Translations under genes and position numbers: made by a program | Notes under the pieces: model-generated | What the model was told of the DNA's origin: nothing | The model's database searches: none | Seen by the model: the letters and a program-made list of their open reading frames with translations, nothing else | Shown here: positions 8,987-16,663 of the stretch, one piece after another | How positions within the stretch are numbered: position 1 is the first letter of the stretch | Layout of the letters: every line of letters starts with the position of its first letter | Origin: Flavobacteria bacterium BAL38 | GTDB taxonomy: Bacteria; Bacteroidota; Bacteroidia; Flavobacteriales; Flavobacteriaceae | Direction: 5' to 3' | DNA: 64,000 nt | Assembly: GCA_000169355.1 (NCBI GenBank) | Contig: AAXX01000002.1 | Location: 124,001-188,000, forward strand

Positions 8987-9597
8987 TAGAGTTGCTGTTT
9001 TCTCAATATAAAGACTATTCTAATCTTTTTATTTTCCTTGAATTAACCGCTGTTGTTTTCGGAATTACAAGCGTACTGTTTGCTCGTAAAAATAATATTT
9101 TATTGTATCCAACAGGATTGATAAGTACTGTTATTTATGTTTATATTTTGCTAGAATGGAAATTGTTTGGCGATTTTATTATCAATATATATTACTCATT
9201 TATGAGTATTTTAGGTTGGTATTTATGGACAAGAAAGAAAAATGGAGCAAATGTATTTCCAATTTCGGTTATGAATCGAAAAGATTATGTATTTTCGAGT
9301 TTAATTTTTGGCGGAACCTTACTCTTTATTGCATTAGTTTATCATTTTTTTCATAAATTTACCGATTGGACAGCTTATGTTGACACACTTACAACGGCTT
9401 TGTTTTTTGTGGGAATGTGGCTCATGGCCAAAAGAAAAATTGAAAACTGGATTATTTGGATTGTTGCCGACATTATTTCGGTTCCTTTGTATTTTTATAA
9501 AGGATTAACATTCTCAAGTTTACAGTTTTTGTTATTTACAATTATTGCTATTTTAGGCTATTTAGAATGGAGAAAATTTTTACAGAAAAAGATATAA
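8983..9597 (+). CDS. pnuC: PnuC-family transporter (nicotinamide riboside or thiamine)
   Basis: 204 residues with about seven membrane segments. Family marks are YPTGLIS...YVYILLEWKLFGD (about 46-66), the NIYYSFMSILGWYLW region (about 69-83), and WIIWIVADIISVPLYFYKGL (about 152-171). PnuC proteins take up nicotinamide riboside by facilitated diffusion; the related PnuT takes up thiamine. A TonB-dependent receptor with a TPP riboswitch begins about 2.2 kb downstream, which leaves thiamine open as the substrate. No riboswitch precedes this gene itself: it is translationally coupled to pcrB (ATGA) and overlaps the next gene by 31 bp. Confidence 0.85.
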   Translation: MIELLFSQYKDYSNLFIFLELTAVVFGITSVLFARKNNILLYPTGLISTVIYVYILLEWKLFGDFIINIYYSFMSILGWYLWTRKKNGANVFPISVMNRKDYVFSSLIFGGTLLFIALVYHFFHKFTDWTAYVDTLTTALFFVGMWLMAKRKIENWIIWIVADIISVPLYFYKGLTFSSLQFLLFTIIAILGYLEWRKFLQKKI

Positions 9598-11102
9598 ATT
9601 ATATAAAAGAAAGAGGAAATTCTATAGAAAAAGTAGAGCAGCAATTGTCGCTTTTTATTCAAGGAATTCCTAAAATTAATTTAGTAAAATCGGCAACCGT
9701 AGGCGATGGGGTTTGGCATTTTTCTGAAAATGAAATAAATTCTTTTGTAAGTTATTTCGATAAATATAAAAACAATTATACTATTGAAAAATTTGTTCCT
9801 GCTTCGGGTGCAGCAACACGTATGTTTAAGTTTTTAAACGAATTTTTAAATGAGTTTGATCCAGAAAATGACACGTTAAACGGTTACATTAATAAAAATA
9901 ACGCAAAAGACATGTCTATTTTTATTTTTGGACTTAAAAATTTCCCTTTTTATAAAGAGTTAAAAGAAAAAACAATTGAGTTGTTTCCAGATTATTACTC
10001 ATTTTCAAGTGATGATAAGTATTATCATTTAATCAAAACATTGCTTAGTGAAGAAGGTTTGCATTTTGCTCACAAGCCAAAAGGAATTTTGCCCTTTCAT
10101 TTGAAAGATGATAAAATTATAACGCCAATTGAAGAAAATATTTTTGAAGCTGATTTCTTTAAAAGATCAGATAGAAAAACAAAAATACATTTTACCATAA
10201 CTAAAGAATTTCAACAAGATTTTGAAAAGATAACGAATCAATTTGAAGAGTTTGAAATTAGCTTTTCTTATCAAGATGAATCCTCAGATACATTAGCTGT
10301 TAACGAAGATAATACTCCGTTTAGAATTGAAAATGATGCCTTGTTTTTTAGACCAGGAGGTCATGGCGCGCTAATTGAAAACTTAAATGCATTAGATTCT
10401 GATTTCATTTATATCAAGAATATAGACAATGTATCTCAAAATCATGTTGAGGTAATTTCAATTTATAAAAAATTATTAGGTGCAATTTTGATGCAAGTTC
10501 AACGACAAATTTTCTATTATTTAAACAAATTAGTTGAAGGAAATGTTTCAGAAGTAGAGTTAACTGAAATTAAAATTTTTGCGGAAGAAAAAGCTTCATT
10601 TCCTTTGCCAGACGAATTTAACTATTTTCAAACATCCTATAAAATTGAATATTTAATTAAAGTGTTAAACCGACCAATTCGTGTTTGTGGAATGGTAAAA
10701 AATGAAGGAGAACCTGGTGGTGGACCATTTTGGGTGCAAGATGAAAAGGGTAGACATACACTTCAAATTGTTGAATCTTCTCAAATAGACACCAATAACA
10801 AAACACAAAAAAGAATTGCTAAAAAAGCTACACATTTTAATCCGGTTGATATAGTTTGCGGTGTAAAAAACTTTAAAGGCGAAAAGTTCGATTTAACTCA
10901 ATTTGTAGATCATAAAGCCGCTTTTATTACTGAGAAGACTAAAAATGGTAAACCAATTAAAGCGTTTGAATTGCCGGGATTGTGGAATGGCGCTATGGCA
11001 AAATGGACTTCAATTTTTGTTGAGGTGCCTTTAGAAACTTTTAATCCGGTTAAAACTGTAAATGATTTATTAAAATCATCTCATCAATCTGAAAATGGAT
11101 AA
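9567..11102 (+). CDS. DUF4301 protein, nucleotidyltransferase-like motifs
   Basis: 511 residues, cytoplasmic, with no membrane segments. It belongs to the DUF4301 family, which I do not know to have an assigned function. Two segments are suggestive: FVPASGAATRMFK (76-88), like the G-x-G-T-R-M nucleotide loop of sugar nucleotidyltransferases, and RPGGHGALIENL (262-273) followed by FIYIKNIDN (280-288), resembling the PPGHGD...F..NIDN pair of UDP-glucose pyrophosphorylases. The function is therefore possibly NDP-sugar or nucleotide pyrophosphorylase-like (inference). The ATG at 9567 lies inside pnuC, giving a 31-bp overlap; it also overlaps arfB by 8 bp, so the operon is translationally coupled. 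Confidence 0.8.
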   Translation: MEKIFTEKDINYIKERGNSIEKVEQQLSLFIQGIPKINLVKSATVGDGVWHFSENEINSFVSYFDKYKNNYTIEKFVPASGAATRMFKFLNEFLNEFDPENDTLNGYINKNNAKDMSIFIFGLKNFPFYKELKEKTIELFPDYYSFSSDDKYYHLIKTLLSEEGLHFAHKPKGILPFHLKDDKIITPIEENIFEADFFKRSDRKTKIHFTITKEFQQDFEKITNQFEEFEISFSYQDESSDTLAVNEDNTPFRIENDALFFRPGGHGALIENLNALDSDFIYIKNIDNVSQNHVEVISIYKKLLGAILMQVQRQIFYYLNKLVEGNVSEVELTEIKIFAEEKASFPLPDEFNYFQTSYKIEYLIKVLNRPIRVCGMVKNEGEPGGGPFWVQDEKGRHTLQIVESSQIDTNNKTQKRIAKKATHFNPVDIVCGVKNFKGEKFDLTQFVDHKAAFITEKTKNGKPIKAFELPGLWNGAMAKWTSIFVEVPLETFNPVKTVNDLLKSSHQSENG

Positions 11103-11496
11103 AACTGTTTTATTTTCTGAATTTACTTTTAAAGCCGTTAGAAGTAGTGGGGCAGGCGGACAAAATGTAAATAAAGTGTCTTCTAAAGTGGTACTGACTT
11201 TCGATTTAGTCAATTCAAAAGGATTGTCTGAAGAAGAAAAAATGGTACTTCAAACGAAAATAGCTACCAAACTTACACAAGAAGGAATACTAATCTTAAC
11301 GAGTCAAGAAGACAGAAGTCAATTAAAAAATAAAGAAATTGTTATTAAAAAATGTTTCAAATTAATTGAAAATAACTTACTGGTTTCTAAAGAACGTAAA
11401 GAAACTAAAATTCCAAGAGCTGTAAAAGAAAAACGACTCAATGCAAAAAAAGTAATGAGCGTTTTAAAACAAAATAGAAAAAAACCAAACTACTAA
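11095..11496 (+). CDS. arfB: Alternative ribosome-rescue factor ArfB (GGQ domain)
   Basis: 133 residues. The release-factor GGQ motif lies at residues 21-23 within SSGAGGQNVNKVSSKV and is followed by the standard small domain. The C-terminal tail (about 100-133) is highly basic with many Lys and Arg, as in ArfB/ICT1, where it sits in the empty mRNA channel. The protein hydrolyses peptidyl-tRNA on stalled ribosomes. It is last in the operon and overlaps DUF4301 by 8 bp. The absence of an RF1/RF2 codon-recognition domain and its short length exclude a normal release factor. Confidence 0.9.
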   Translation: MDKTVLFSEFTFKAVRSSGAGGQNVNKVSSKVVLTFDLVNSKGLSEEEKMVLQTKIATKLTQEGILILTSQEDRSQLKNKEIVIKKCFKLIENNLLVSKERKETKIPRAVKEKRLNAKKVMSVLKQNRKKPNY

Positions 11497-11502
11497 ATTT
11501 CA

Positions 11503-11580
11503 ATGGCAAGTTCAAAATTCAAGTGCAATAAAAATGAAATAAATTGAATTTTGTTATTGCAATTGTCATTGATATTGCTT
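11503..11580. repeat. Phased TTGNNN/CAANNN hexamer region upstream of the TPP riboswitch
   Basis: The first part (11503-11530) carries CAA about every 6 bp (TTG on the other strand), and the second part (about 11551-11580) carries TTG about every 6 bp on the plus strand. The TTGs run into the promoter of the riboswitch transcript. It resembles the longer hexamer array at 17910-18004. Confidence 0.5.
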
Positions 11581-11588
11581 TATCTTTG
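11581..11588 (+). promoter_or_regulatory. -7 box for the TPP-riboswitch transcript
   Basis: TATCTTTG matches TAnnTTTG. Candidate -33 TTGs lie at 11557-11559 and 11563-11565 (spacers 21 and 15 bp). The predicted transcription start (about 11593-11595) coincides with the first base of the riboswitch. Confidence 0.7.
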
Positions 11589-11591
11589 CCA

Positions 11592-11676
11592 CGTCTCAAA
11601 GGGGTGCTCTAAATAACGAGCTGAGATCATACCCATAGAACCTAGAACAGATAATGCTGTTTAGGGAATTGACAAA
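11592..11676 (+). promoter_or_regulatory. TPP riboswitch (THI element)
   Basis: The conserved THI-box pieces occur in order: AGGGGTGCTC (about 11600-11609), GCTGAGATCATACCC (11620-11633), GAACCT (11638-11643), GATAATGCTGTTTAGGGA (11651-11668), and a closing P1 arm TTGAC (11669-11673) that pairs with the GTC..AA side at the 5' end. It senses thiamine pyrophosphate. It leads into the TonB-dependent receptor about 95 nt downstream. No clear terminator hairpin was identified between it and the start codon, so translational control is possible. Confidence 0.93.
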
Positions 11677-11767
11677 AATAAATGTGCACGTTTATTGGCG
11701 TCAAAGAGTATCAAATTTAATTTTTAACCAAGAGTAATTGCCCCTTTTATTCGTATATATTTTACGA

Positions 11768-13954
11768 ATGAAAACTTTATTCAAAAAAGATTGCCGCAAA
11801 GGCACTAAGGCACAAATTTATTTGGGTCTATTTTCTGTGTTCTTTTCTCTTTTCTCTTTTTCACAAGAAACACAGAAAGATTCTACAAAAATTACGGAAC
11901 TAAAAGAAGTTACAGTTACTTCTGTAAGAGCAAAAGACAAAAACCCTATTACGTTTACAAATATTTCGGCAGCAGAAATTGCTCCTAGAAATTTAGGACA
12001 AGACATACCTGTTTTGTTACAATATTTACCTTCTGTGGTAAGTACAACAGATGCTGGAAATGGGGTAGGTTATACGTATATGAGAGTTCGAGGATCAGAT
12101 GGGTCTCGAATCAATGTCACTTTAAACGGAATTCCTTTTAACGATAGTGAAAGTCAAGGAACCTTTTTTGTGAATTTGCCCGACTTTGCTTCTTCTTTAG
12201 AAAGTGTTCAGCTACAGCGAGGAGTAGGAACTTCAACAAACGGGGCTGGGGCTTTTGGTGCGAGTTTAAATATGCAAACCAAATCATTTAACGAGAAAGC
12301 TTATGCTGAGGTTTCAAATTCCGTAGGAAGTTTTGCCACCCGAAAACATACGATAGCTTTTGGAACAGGCTTGCATAACAATTTTGAAATGAATGCACGT
12401 ATTTCTAACATAGCTTCGGATGGATTTATAGATAGAGCTTCTTCTAATATGTTTGGATATTTTTTTAATGCCAATTATGTTAAAGAAACTACGTTAATAA
12501 AATTATTGGCATTTGGTGGAAAAGAAAAAACGTATCAGGCTTGGTACGGAATTGAAGATCCAGAAAAATTAAAAAACGACAGAACTTTTAATCCTGCGGG
12601 AATGTATTTTGATGAAAATGGAAACATGCAATTCTATGATAATGAAACCGATAATTATTGGCAAAATCATTTTCAATTGCATTGGTCTGAAAAGTGGTCT
12701 GAAAAATGGATTTCGAACGCAGCATTACATTACACCATAGGTAAAGGTTATTTTGAACAATACAAAGAAGATGAAGATTTAACCGATTACAATTTACCTG
12801 ATTTTAATGGGAATTCGATTTCAGATTTAGTCAGAAAGCGTTGGTTAGACAACGATTTTTTTGGAGCTACTTTTTCTTTGAATTATAAAAATGCTAAAAC
12901 CGATTTTTTAATCGGCGGAGCGGCCAATCGTTATTTAGGATTGCATTACGGAGAAGTAGTTTGGACACAGAATTATATTCCGAATCCAAATCGATATTAC
13001 GATAATTATGGTAATAAAGATGATGTAAATTTCTACACAAAAGCTTCTTATAACGTAACAAATAAATTGAATTTATTTACCGATTTGCAATACAGAATGG
13101 TGTTTTACGATGCAACAAGTATAAAATTTTCAGATGTAAATGATACTTTTAGATTCTTCAATCCAAAAGCAGGGGTAAACTATCAATTAGATACTAAAAA
13201 TTCATTTTATGGTTATTTTGGAATTGCCAATAAAGAACCAAGACGCGATGATTACGAAAACGGTGCAATTAAACCAGAACGCTTATTTGATTATGAATTA
13301 GGTTGGAAATACAATTCTAGAAAAGTGAAATTGTCTGCCAATGCTTTTTACATGAGATACAATGATCAATTGGTTTTAACGGGAGCATTAAATGATGTAG
13401 GTTCTCCAGTTTTTACAAATAGCGGTAAAAGTTATAGAGTAGGATTAGAGGTGGAATCAACAATTGCAATTACAGAAAAATTATTTTTGAATCCAAATGT
13501 AACCATAAGTCAAAATCAGAACCAAGATTTTTATTTTCAAAGAGATGGTGTTTTGCAAAATTTAGGCAACACAGCCATTGCATTTTCGCCAAATTTAATT
13601 TTAGCAAATCGACTTACTTTTTTACCTATTAAAAATTTTCAAGTTTCAATTTTGTCAAAATTTGTTGGAGCACAATATATGGGTAACATAGATTCAGAAA
13701 ATTCAAAATTAGATGCGTATTTTGTAAATGATTTAAATCTTAATTACGAATGGAAGTTAAACAAAACGATTAAATCTATTGTTTTTTCGGGCTTAATAAA
13801 CAATATTCTTGATTTAGAATATGAGTCAAATGGCTATTTTTATACTTATGATGATGATTGGAGTAATCCTGGAACTATAAATACAATTGAAGGAACAGGT
13901 TATTTTCCGCAAGCAGGAATTAATTTCATTTTAGGGTTGAGCTTGAAATTTTAG
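11768..13954 (+). CDS. TonB-dependent outer-membrane receptor under TPP control, probable thiamine/precursor uptake
   Basis: 728 residues from the second ATG (11768), which gives a proper signal peptide; an in-frame ATG at 11738 would put ten extra hydrophobic residues before it. After the signal (ending near FSFSQE) comes a TonB-box-like ELKEVTVTS region, then the plug domain with YMRVRGSDGSRINVTLNG and GVGTSTNGAGAFG, and a long beta barrel ending in LGLSLKF with C-terminal Phe. The upstream TPP riboswitch implies thiamine or a thiamine precursor as ligand (inference; such receptors have been proposed in Bacteroidota). No SusD partner is present. Part of the signal peptide is encoded by a CACNAAG-type repeat. 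Confidence 0.9.
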   Translation: MKTLFKKDCRKGTKAQIYLGLFSVFFSLFSFSQETQKDSTKITELKEVTVTSVRAKDKNPITFTNISAAEIAPRNLGQDIPVLLQYLPSVVSTTDAGNGVGYTYMRVRGSDGSRINVTLNGIPFNDSESQGTFFVNLPDFASSLESVQLQRGVGTSTNGAGAFGASLNMQTKSFNEKAYAEVSNSVGSFATRKHTIAFGTGLHNNFEMNARISNIASDGFIDRASSNMFGYFFNANYVKETTLIKLLAFGGKEKTYQAWYGIEDPEKLKNDRTFNPAGMYFDENGNMQFYDNETDNYWQNHFQLHWSEKWSEKWISNAALHYTIGKGYFEQYKEDEDLTDYNLPDFNGNSISDLVRKRWLDNDFFGATFSLNYKNAKTDFLIGGAANRYLGLHYGEVVWTQNYIPNPNRYYDNYGNKDDVNFYTKASYNVTNKLNLFTDLQYRMVFYDATSIKFSDVNDTFRFFNPKAGVNYQLDTKNSFYGYFGIANKEPRRDDYENGAIKPERLFDYELGWKYNSRKVKLSANAFYMRYNDQLVLTGALNDVGSPVFTNSGKSYRVGLEVESTIAITEKLFLNPNVTISQNQNQDFYFQRDGVLQNLGNTAIAFSPNLILANRLTFLPIKNFQVSILSKFVGAQYMGNIDSENSKLDAYFVNDLNLNYEWKLNKTIKSIVFSGLINNILDLEYESNGYFYTYDDDWSNPGTINTIEGTGYFPQAGINFILGLSLKF
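11795..11817 (+). repeat. CACNAAG-type array inside the receptor signal-peptide codons
   Basis: CGCAAAG (11795-11801), CACTAAG (11803-11809) and CACAAAT (11811-11817) are spaced 8 bp and encode the CRKGTKAQ residues in the n-region of the signal peptide. They are of the same kind as the array at 4810-4850. Confidence 0.6.
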
Positions 13955-13961
13955 TAAAAAC

Positions 13962-13996
13962 AAAAAGCCTGAAAGAATATTACTTTCAGGCTTTTT
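13962..13996. terminator. Bidirectional terminator between the receptor and Rieske-like genes
   Basis: A 14-bp stem with a 7-nt loop: AAAAAGCCTGAAAG (13962-13975) pairs with CTTTCAGGCTTTTT (13983-13996). A/T runs on both sides allow termination in both directions; two genes converge here. Confidence 0.9.
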
Positions 13997-13997
13997 C

Positions 13998-14420
13998 TTA
14001 ATTATAAACTCGTAACGATAAAGCATCTAATTGTTCTACTCGATATTGCTTCATAGGATATTGCATTCCAGCAGCCTGACCTGTAAATAAGCTGTAAGAA
14101 GCGCCATCGCAAGCACAAACGGCATTTATACCAGTTAAAGTCATGGTAGAACAGCTGCTTAATGCCTGATTAGGGCAAGCAGCATCAAATGCTACATAAC
14201 TACCGCCGGTATTAAAAACAATAATCCCTCTTACTCCAGCACTTCCATTATTTATATAAACGGCATTGCTTGGAAATTGTAAATTACTAAATTGTGGTAA
14301 ATTCATGTTTATATTTACATTAAAACTATAATTTGGTAAATACGGATTGTTGTTGCTAAAATTATCTTTTTCGCAACTAAATAAAAAGGGTAGTAAAAGA
14401 AGTATTAAGTATTTTTTCAT
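13998..14420 (-). CDS. Rieske-like lipoprotein lacking the cluster histidines
   Basis: 140 residues. A type II signal ends in the lipobox LFSC with Cys16. The C-terminal half has the shape of a Rieske domain: FDAACPNQ (78-85), Cys90, then VCACDGASYSLFTGQ (101-115), where a Rieske protein would read CPH and CPCHGSxF. The histidine ligands are replaced (Asn84 in the first loop, Asp105 in the second), although Cys82, 90, 102 and 104 remain. It therefore probably cannot bind a standard [2Fe-2S] Rieske cluster; the cysteines might form disulfides or bind another metal. Its role is unknown; it lies between the receptor and greA, transcribed convergently to the receptor. Confidence 0.7.
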   Translation of the reverse strand: MKKYLILLLLPFLFSCEKDNFSNNNPYLPNYSFNVNINMNLPQFSNLQFPSNAVYINNGSAGVRGIIVFNTGGSYVAFDAACPNQALSSCSTMTLTGINAVCACDGASYSLFTGQAAGMQYPMKQYRVEQLDALSLRVYN

Positions 14421-14509
14421 TTTTTTCTTAAAAAAAGTTAAACAAATTTAATTAATTACTTTTGAGATACATTATGTAAAGTCATAAATTAATATTAAAA
14501 ATAAATTAC

Positions 14510-14517
14510 TATCTTTG
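14510..14517 (+). promoter_or_regulatory. -7 box for greA
   Basis: TATCTTTG matches TAnnTTTG. No clear -33 TTG at 17-21 bp. The expected start of transcription (about 14522) is the first base of the leader hairpin. Confidence 0.6.
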
Positions 14518-14521
14518 TGAA

Positions 14522-14549
14522 AAGGAATCCCATGTAGGTGGGATTCCTT
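14522..14549 (+). promoter_or_regulatory. Leader hairpin of greA
   Basis: AAGGAATCCC (14522-14531) pairs perfectly with GGGATTCCTT (14540-14549) around an 8-nt loop. The following tract CTATTTTATA is only partly T-rich, so this is a weak terminator or a stabilising 5' hairpin. It sits right at the predicted transcription start, 22 bp before the ATG. In E. coli the greA leader is also partly terminated (GraL RNA), which makes attenuation a reasonable reading. Confidence 0.7.
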
Positions 14550-14571
14550 CTATTTTATAAACGATGAAGTT

Positions 14572-15048
14572 ATGAGTACAGTATCTTATTACACAGCAGA
14601 AGGATTAAAAAAATTAAGAGACGAATTAGATCAACTTAAAAGTATAGAGCGCCCAAAAGCATCACAAGCAATTGCAGAAGCAAGAGATAAAGGTGATTTG
14701 TCTGAAAATGCAGAATATGATGCTGCTAAAGAAGCGCAAGGATTATTAGAAATGAGAATTTCGAAAATGGAAGAGGTTGTTGCTAATGCACGTTTAATAG
14801 ATGAATCACAATTGGATTTATCAAAAGCACTTGTATTATCTACAGTTAAAATTAAAAACCAAGCTAATGGTATGGAAATGAAATATACATTAGTGGCAGA
14901 AAGCGAAGCCGATTTAAAAACAGGAAAAATTTCTGTAACCTCTCCTATTGGTAAAGGGTTACTAGGAAAATCTGTTGGAGAAGTAGCAGAAATAATCGTG
15001 CCAAATGGCGTTTTAAAATTTGACGTTTTAGAAATTACAAGAGACTAA
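14572..15048 (+). CDS. greA: Transcription elongation factor GreA
   Basis: 158 residues, the normal length. The N-terminal coiled coil (about 1-75) contains the conserved tip GDLSENAEYDAAKEAQG (about 42-58) with the acidic residues that enter the RNA polymerase secondary channel, followed by the C-terminal FKBP-like domain with the TSPIGKGLLGKSVGE segment (about 124-138). It stimulates cleavage of backtracked RNA. The next gene (HIT protein) begins 14 bp downstream, probably in the same transcript. Confidence 0.96.
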   Translation: MSTVSYYTAEGLKKLRDELDQLKSIERPKASQAIAEARDKGDLSENAEYDAAKEAQGLLEMRISKMEEVVANARLIDESQLDLSKALVLSTVKIKNQANGMEMKYTLVAESEADLKTGKISVTSPIGKGLLGKSVGEVAEIIVPNGVLKFDVLEITRD

Positions 15049-15062
15049 TAATACGTTTAAAA

Positions 15063-15452
15063 ATGGCAAGTATTTTCACTAAAATAGTAAACGGAGAAAT
15101 TCCATGTTATAAAATCGCTGAGGATGAAAATTATTTAGCGTTTTTAGATGTGAATCCAAATGCAAAAGGCCACACTTTGTGTATTCCAAAAAAAGAGATT
15201 AATAAAATCTTTGACATGGAAGAAGAACTTTATTTAGGATTAATGAAGTTTTCAAGAAAAGTAGCAAAGGCTTTAGAAAAATCAGTTGAATGCAAAAGAA
15301 TTGGTGTTGCAGTTGTAGGGTTAGAAGTGCCACATGTGCATGTACATTTAATTCCGCTTCAAGACATGGACGATATGCGTTTTCAACGTAAAACAACTTT
15401 GTTGCCTGAAGAATTTCAAGAATTAGCTAGTCAGATAACAATGAATTTATAA
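15063..15452 (+). CDS. HIT family nucleotide-binding protein
   Basis: 129 residues. The histidine triad HVHVHLIPL (91-99) carries the catalytic His and the alpha-phosphate contacts. The N-terminal IFTKIVNGEIPCYKIAED and DVNPNAKGHTL segments are typical of Hint-branch proteins, which hydrolyse AMP-lysine or related nucleotide phosphoramidates. The exact substrate is unknown. It follows greA by 14 bp and ends in a terminator. Confidence 0.93.
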   Translation: MASIFTKIVNGEIPCYKIAEDENYLAFLDVNPNAKGHTLCIPKKEINKIFDMEEELYLGLMKFSRKVAKALEKSVECKRIGVAVVGLEVPHVHVHLIPLQDMDDMRFQRKTTLLPEEFQELASQITMNL

Positions 15453-15456
15453 TAAG

Positions 15457-15480
15457 AAAACACCAATAGGTGTTTTTTTT
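15457..15480 (+). terminator. Terminator of the greA-HIT unit
   Basis: AAAACACC / GGTGTTTT with an AATA loop and a long T run, 4 bp after the HIT stop. Confidence 0.9.
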
Positions 15481-15490
15481 TCATTAAAAC

Positions 15491-16663
15491 ATGAAATATC
15501 AATTTTACCTATTATTTTTTTTTCAGTCAATTATTTTTGCACAAGTAAAGAATAGTTACTCTTTGGTTGAAAAGCAAATGCGTTTAATTTCAGTAGAACA
15601 ATCAAAATCTACTAAAGAAATTGCAAACTATATTAAACTTAGTTTTAAAGGGGAAGAGTTGCAAATTAAAGCAGCTTATTTTCATGTAATTTCTACTATT
15701 TCCTATGATGTAAATTATAATTTTTCTACAGAATTATTTAGTAGCGATGAAGATTTTGTTTCTAAAACAATTGAAACTAAAAAAGGCGTTTGTATTCATT
15801 ATGCCAAATATTTTAAATCGATTGTGGATCAATTAGGATTTCAATGTCAAATTATTACTGGATATACTAAATTAAACAATCAAATAGGCAATCTTTCTCA
15901 TGCTTGGTGTACCATTAAAATGAAAGATGGTAAATGGTATGTTTTTGATCCTACTTGGGATGCGGGTTATGTTAAAAATCAACAATTTGTTCGAAATATA
16001 ATTTCAAAACATTTCAAAATGCTGCCTTCTACAGCAATTATTTCACACATGCCGTTTGATTATTTATGGCAATTTACTCAAGAGCCAATTTCAAACCGTG
16101 AATTTTATAATGGGAAAGCGTATGAAAACAAACCCAAAAGAAATTATGATTACCAAGTTGAAATTGATAAATATTTAAAATTATCTGAAATTGATAAGGC
16201 ATTTGAAAGTTCAGAACGAATTCAGGAAAATGAAATAATAAATGATTTAATTCTAGAACAATATACTTACATGAAAAATGTTTTTAATGTTTCTAGATAT
16301 AATAAAAACATTGAAAAATTCAATGAAGTAATAGAAGATTATAATGTGGCAATTGTTTTGCTAAATGATTTTATAATTTACCGAAACAAAGGTTTTACTC
16401 CCGTTTTTTCTGATGCAATTCTGTTAGAAATGATTAAAACTCCTACTGATAAATTAGAAAATATTCAAAAAGAAGTTTCTTTAATAAGTAGTGTTGGTAA
16501 AGAAAATGCGGCAAACTTTAATGAGTTAAAATCGTCAATTGCCGAATCTGTAAAACAATCGCAGGAACAATATAATTTTGTAAAAGACTACATATCCAAA
16601 AGCAAAAAAGACCGAAAAAAAATGGTAAATAAAGTAATTTGGTCTGGAAAGCTAATTAAATAG
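15491..16663 (+). CDS. Secreted transglutaminase-like protein
   Basis: 390 residues with a signal peptide (hydrophobic to about residue 17, FAQ cleavage site). The transglutaminase-like core has its triad visible: Cys101 in KKGVCIHYAKYF, His137 in LSHAWC and Asp153 in FDPTWD. Such domains act as peptidases or transamidases in the bacterial envelope. The C-terminal 200 residues are helical and charged with no known domain. Its 3' end overlaps the convergent histidine kinase gene by 8 bp. The start at 15491 gives a good signal sequence. Confidence 0.85.
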   Translation: MKYQFYLLFFFQSIIFAQVKNSYSLVEKQMRLISVEQSKSTKEIANYIKLSFKGEELQIKAAYFHVISTISYDVNYNFSTELFSSDEDFVSKTIETKKGVCIHYAKYFKSIVDQLGFQCQIITGYTKLNNQIGNLSHAWCTIKMKDGKWYVFDPTWDAGYVKNQQFVRNIISKHFKMLPSTAIISHMPFDYLWQFTQEPISNREFYNGKAYENKPKRNYDYQVEIDKYLKLSEIDKAFESSERIQENEIINDLILEQYTYMKNVFNVSRYNKNIEKFNEVIEDYNVAIVLLNDFIIYRNKGFTPVFSDAILLEMIKTPTDKLENIQKEVSLISSVGKENAANFNELKSSIAESVKQSQEQYNFVKDYISKSKKDRKKMVNKVIWSGKLIK

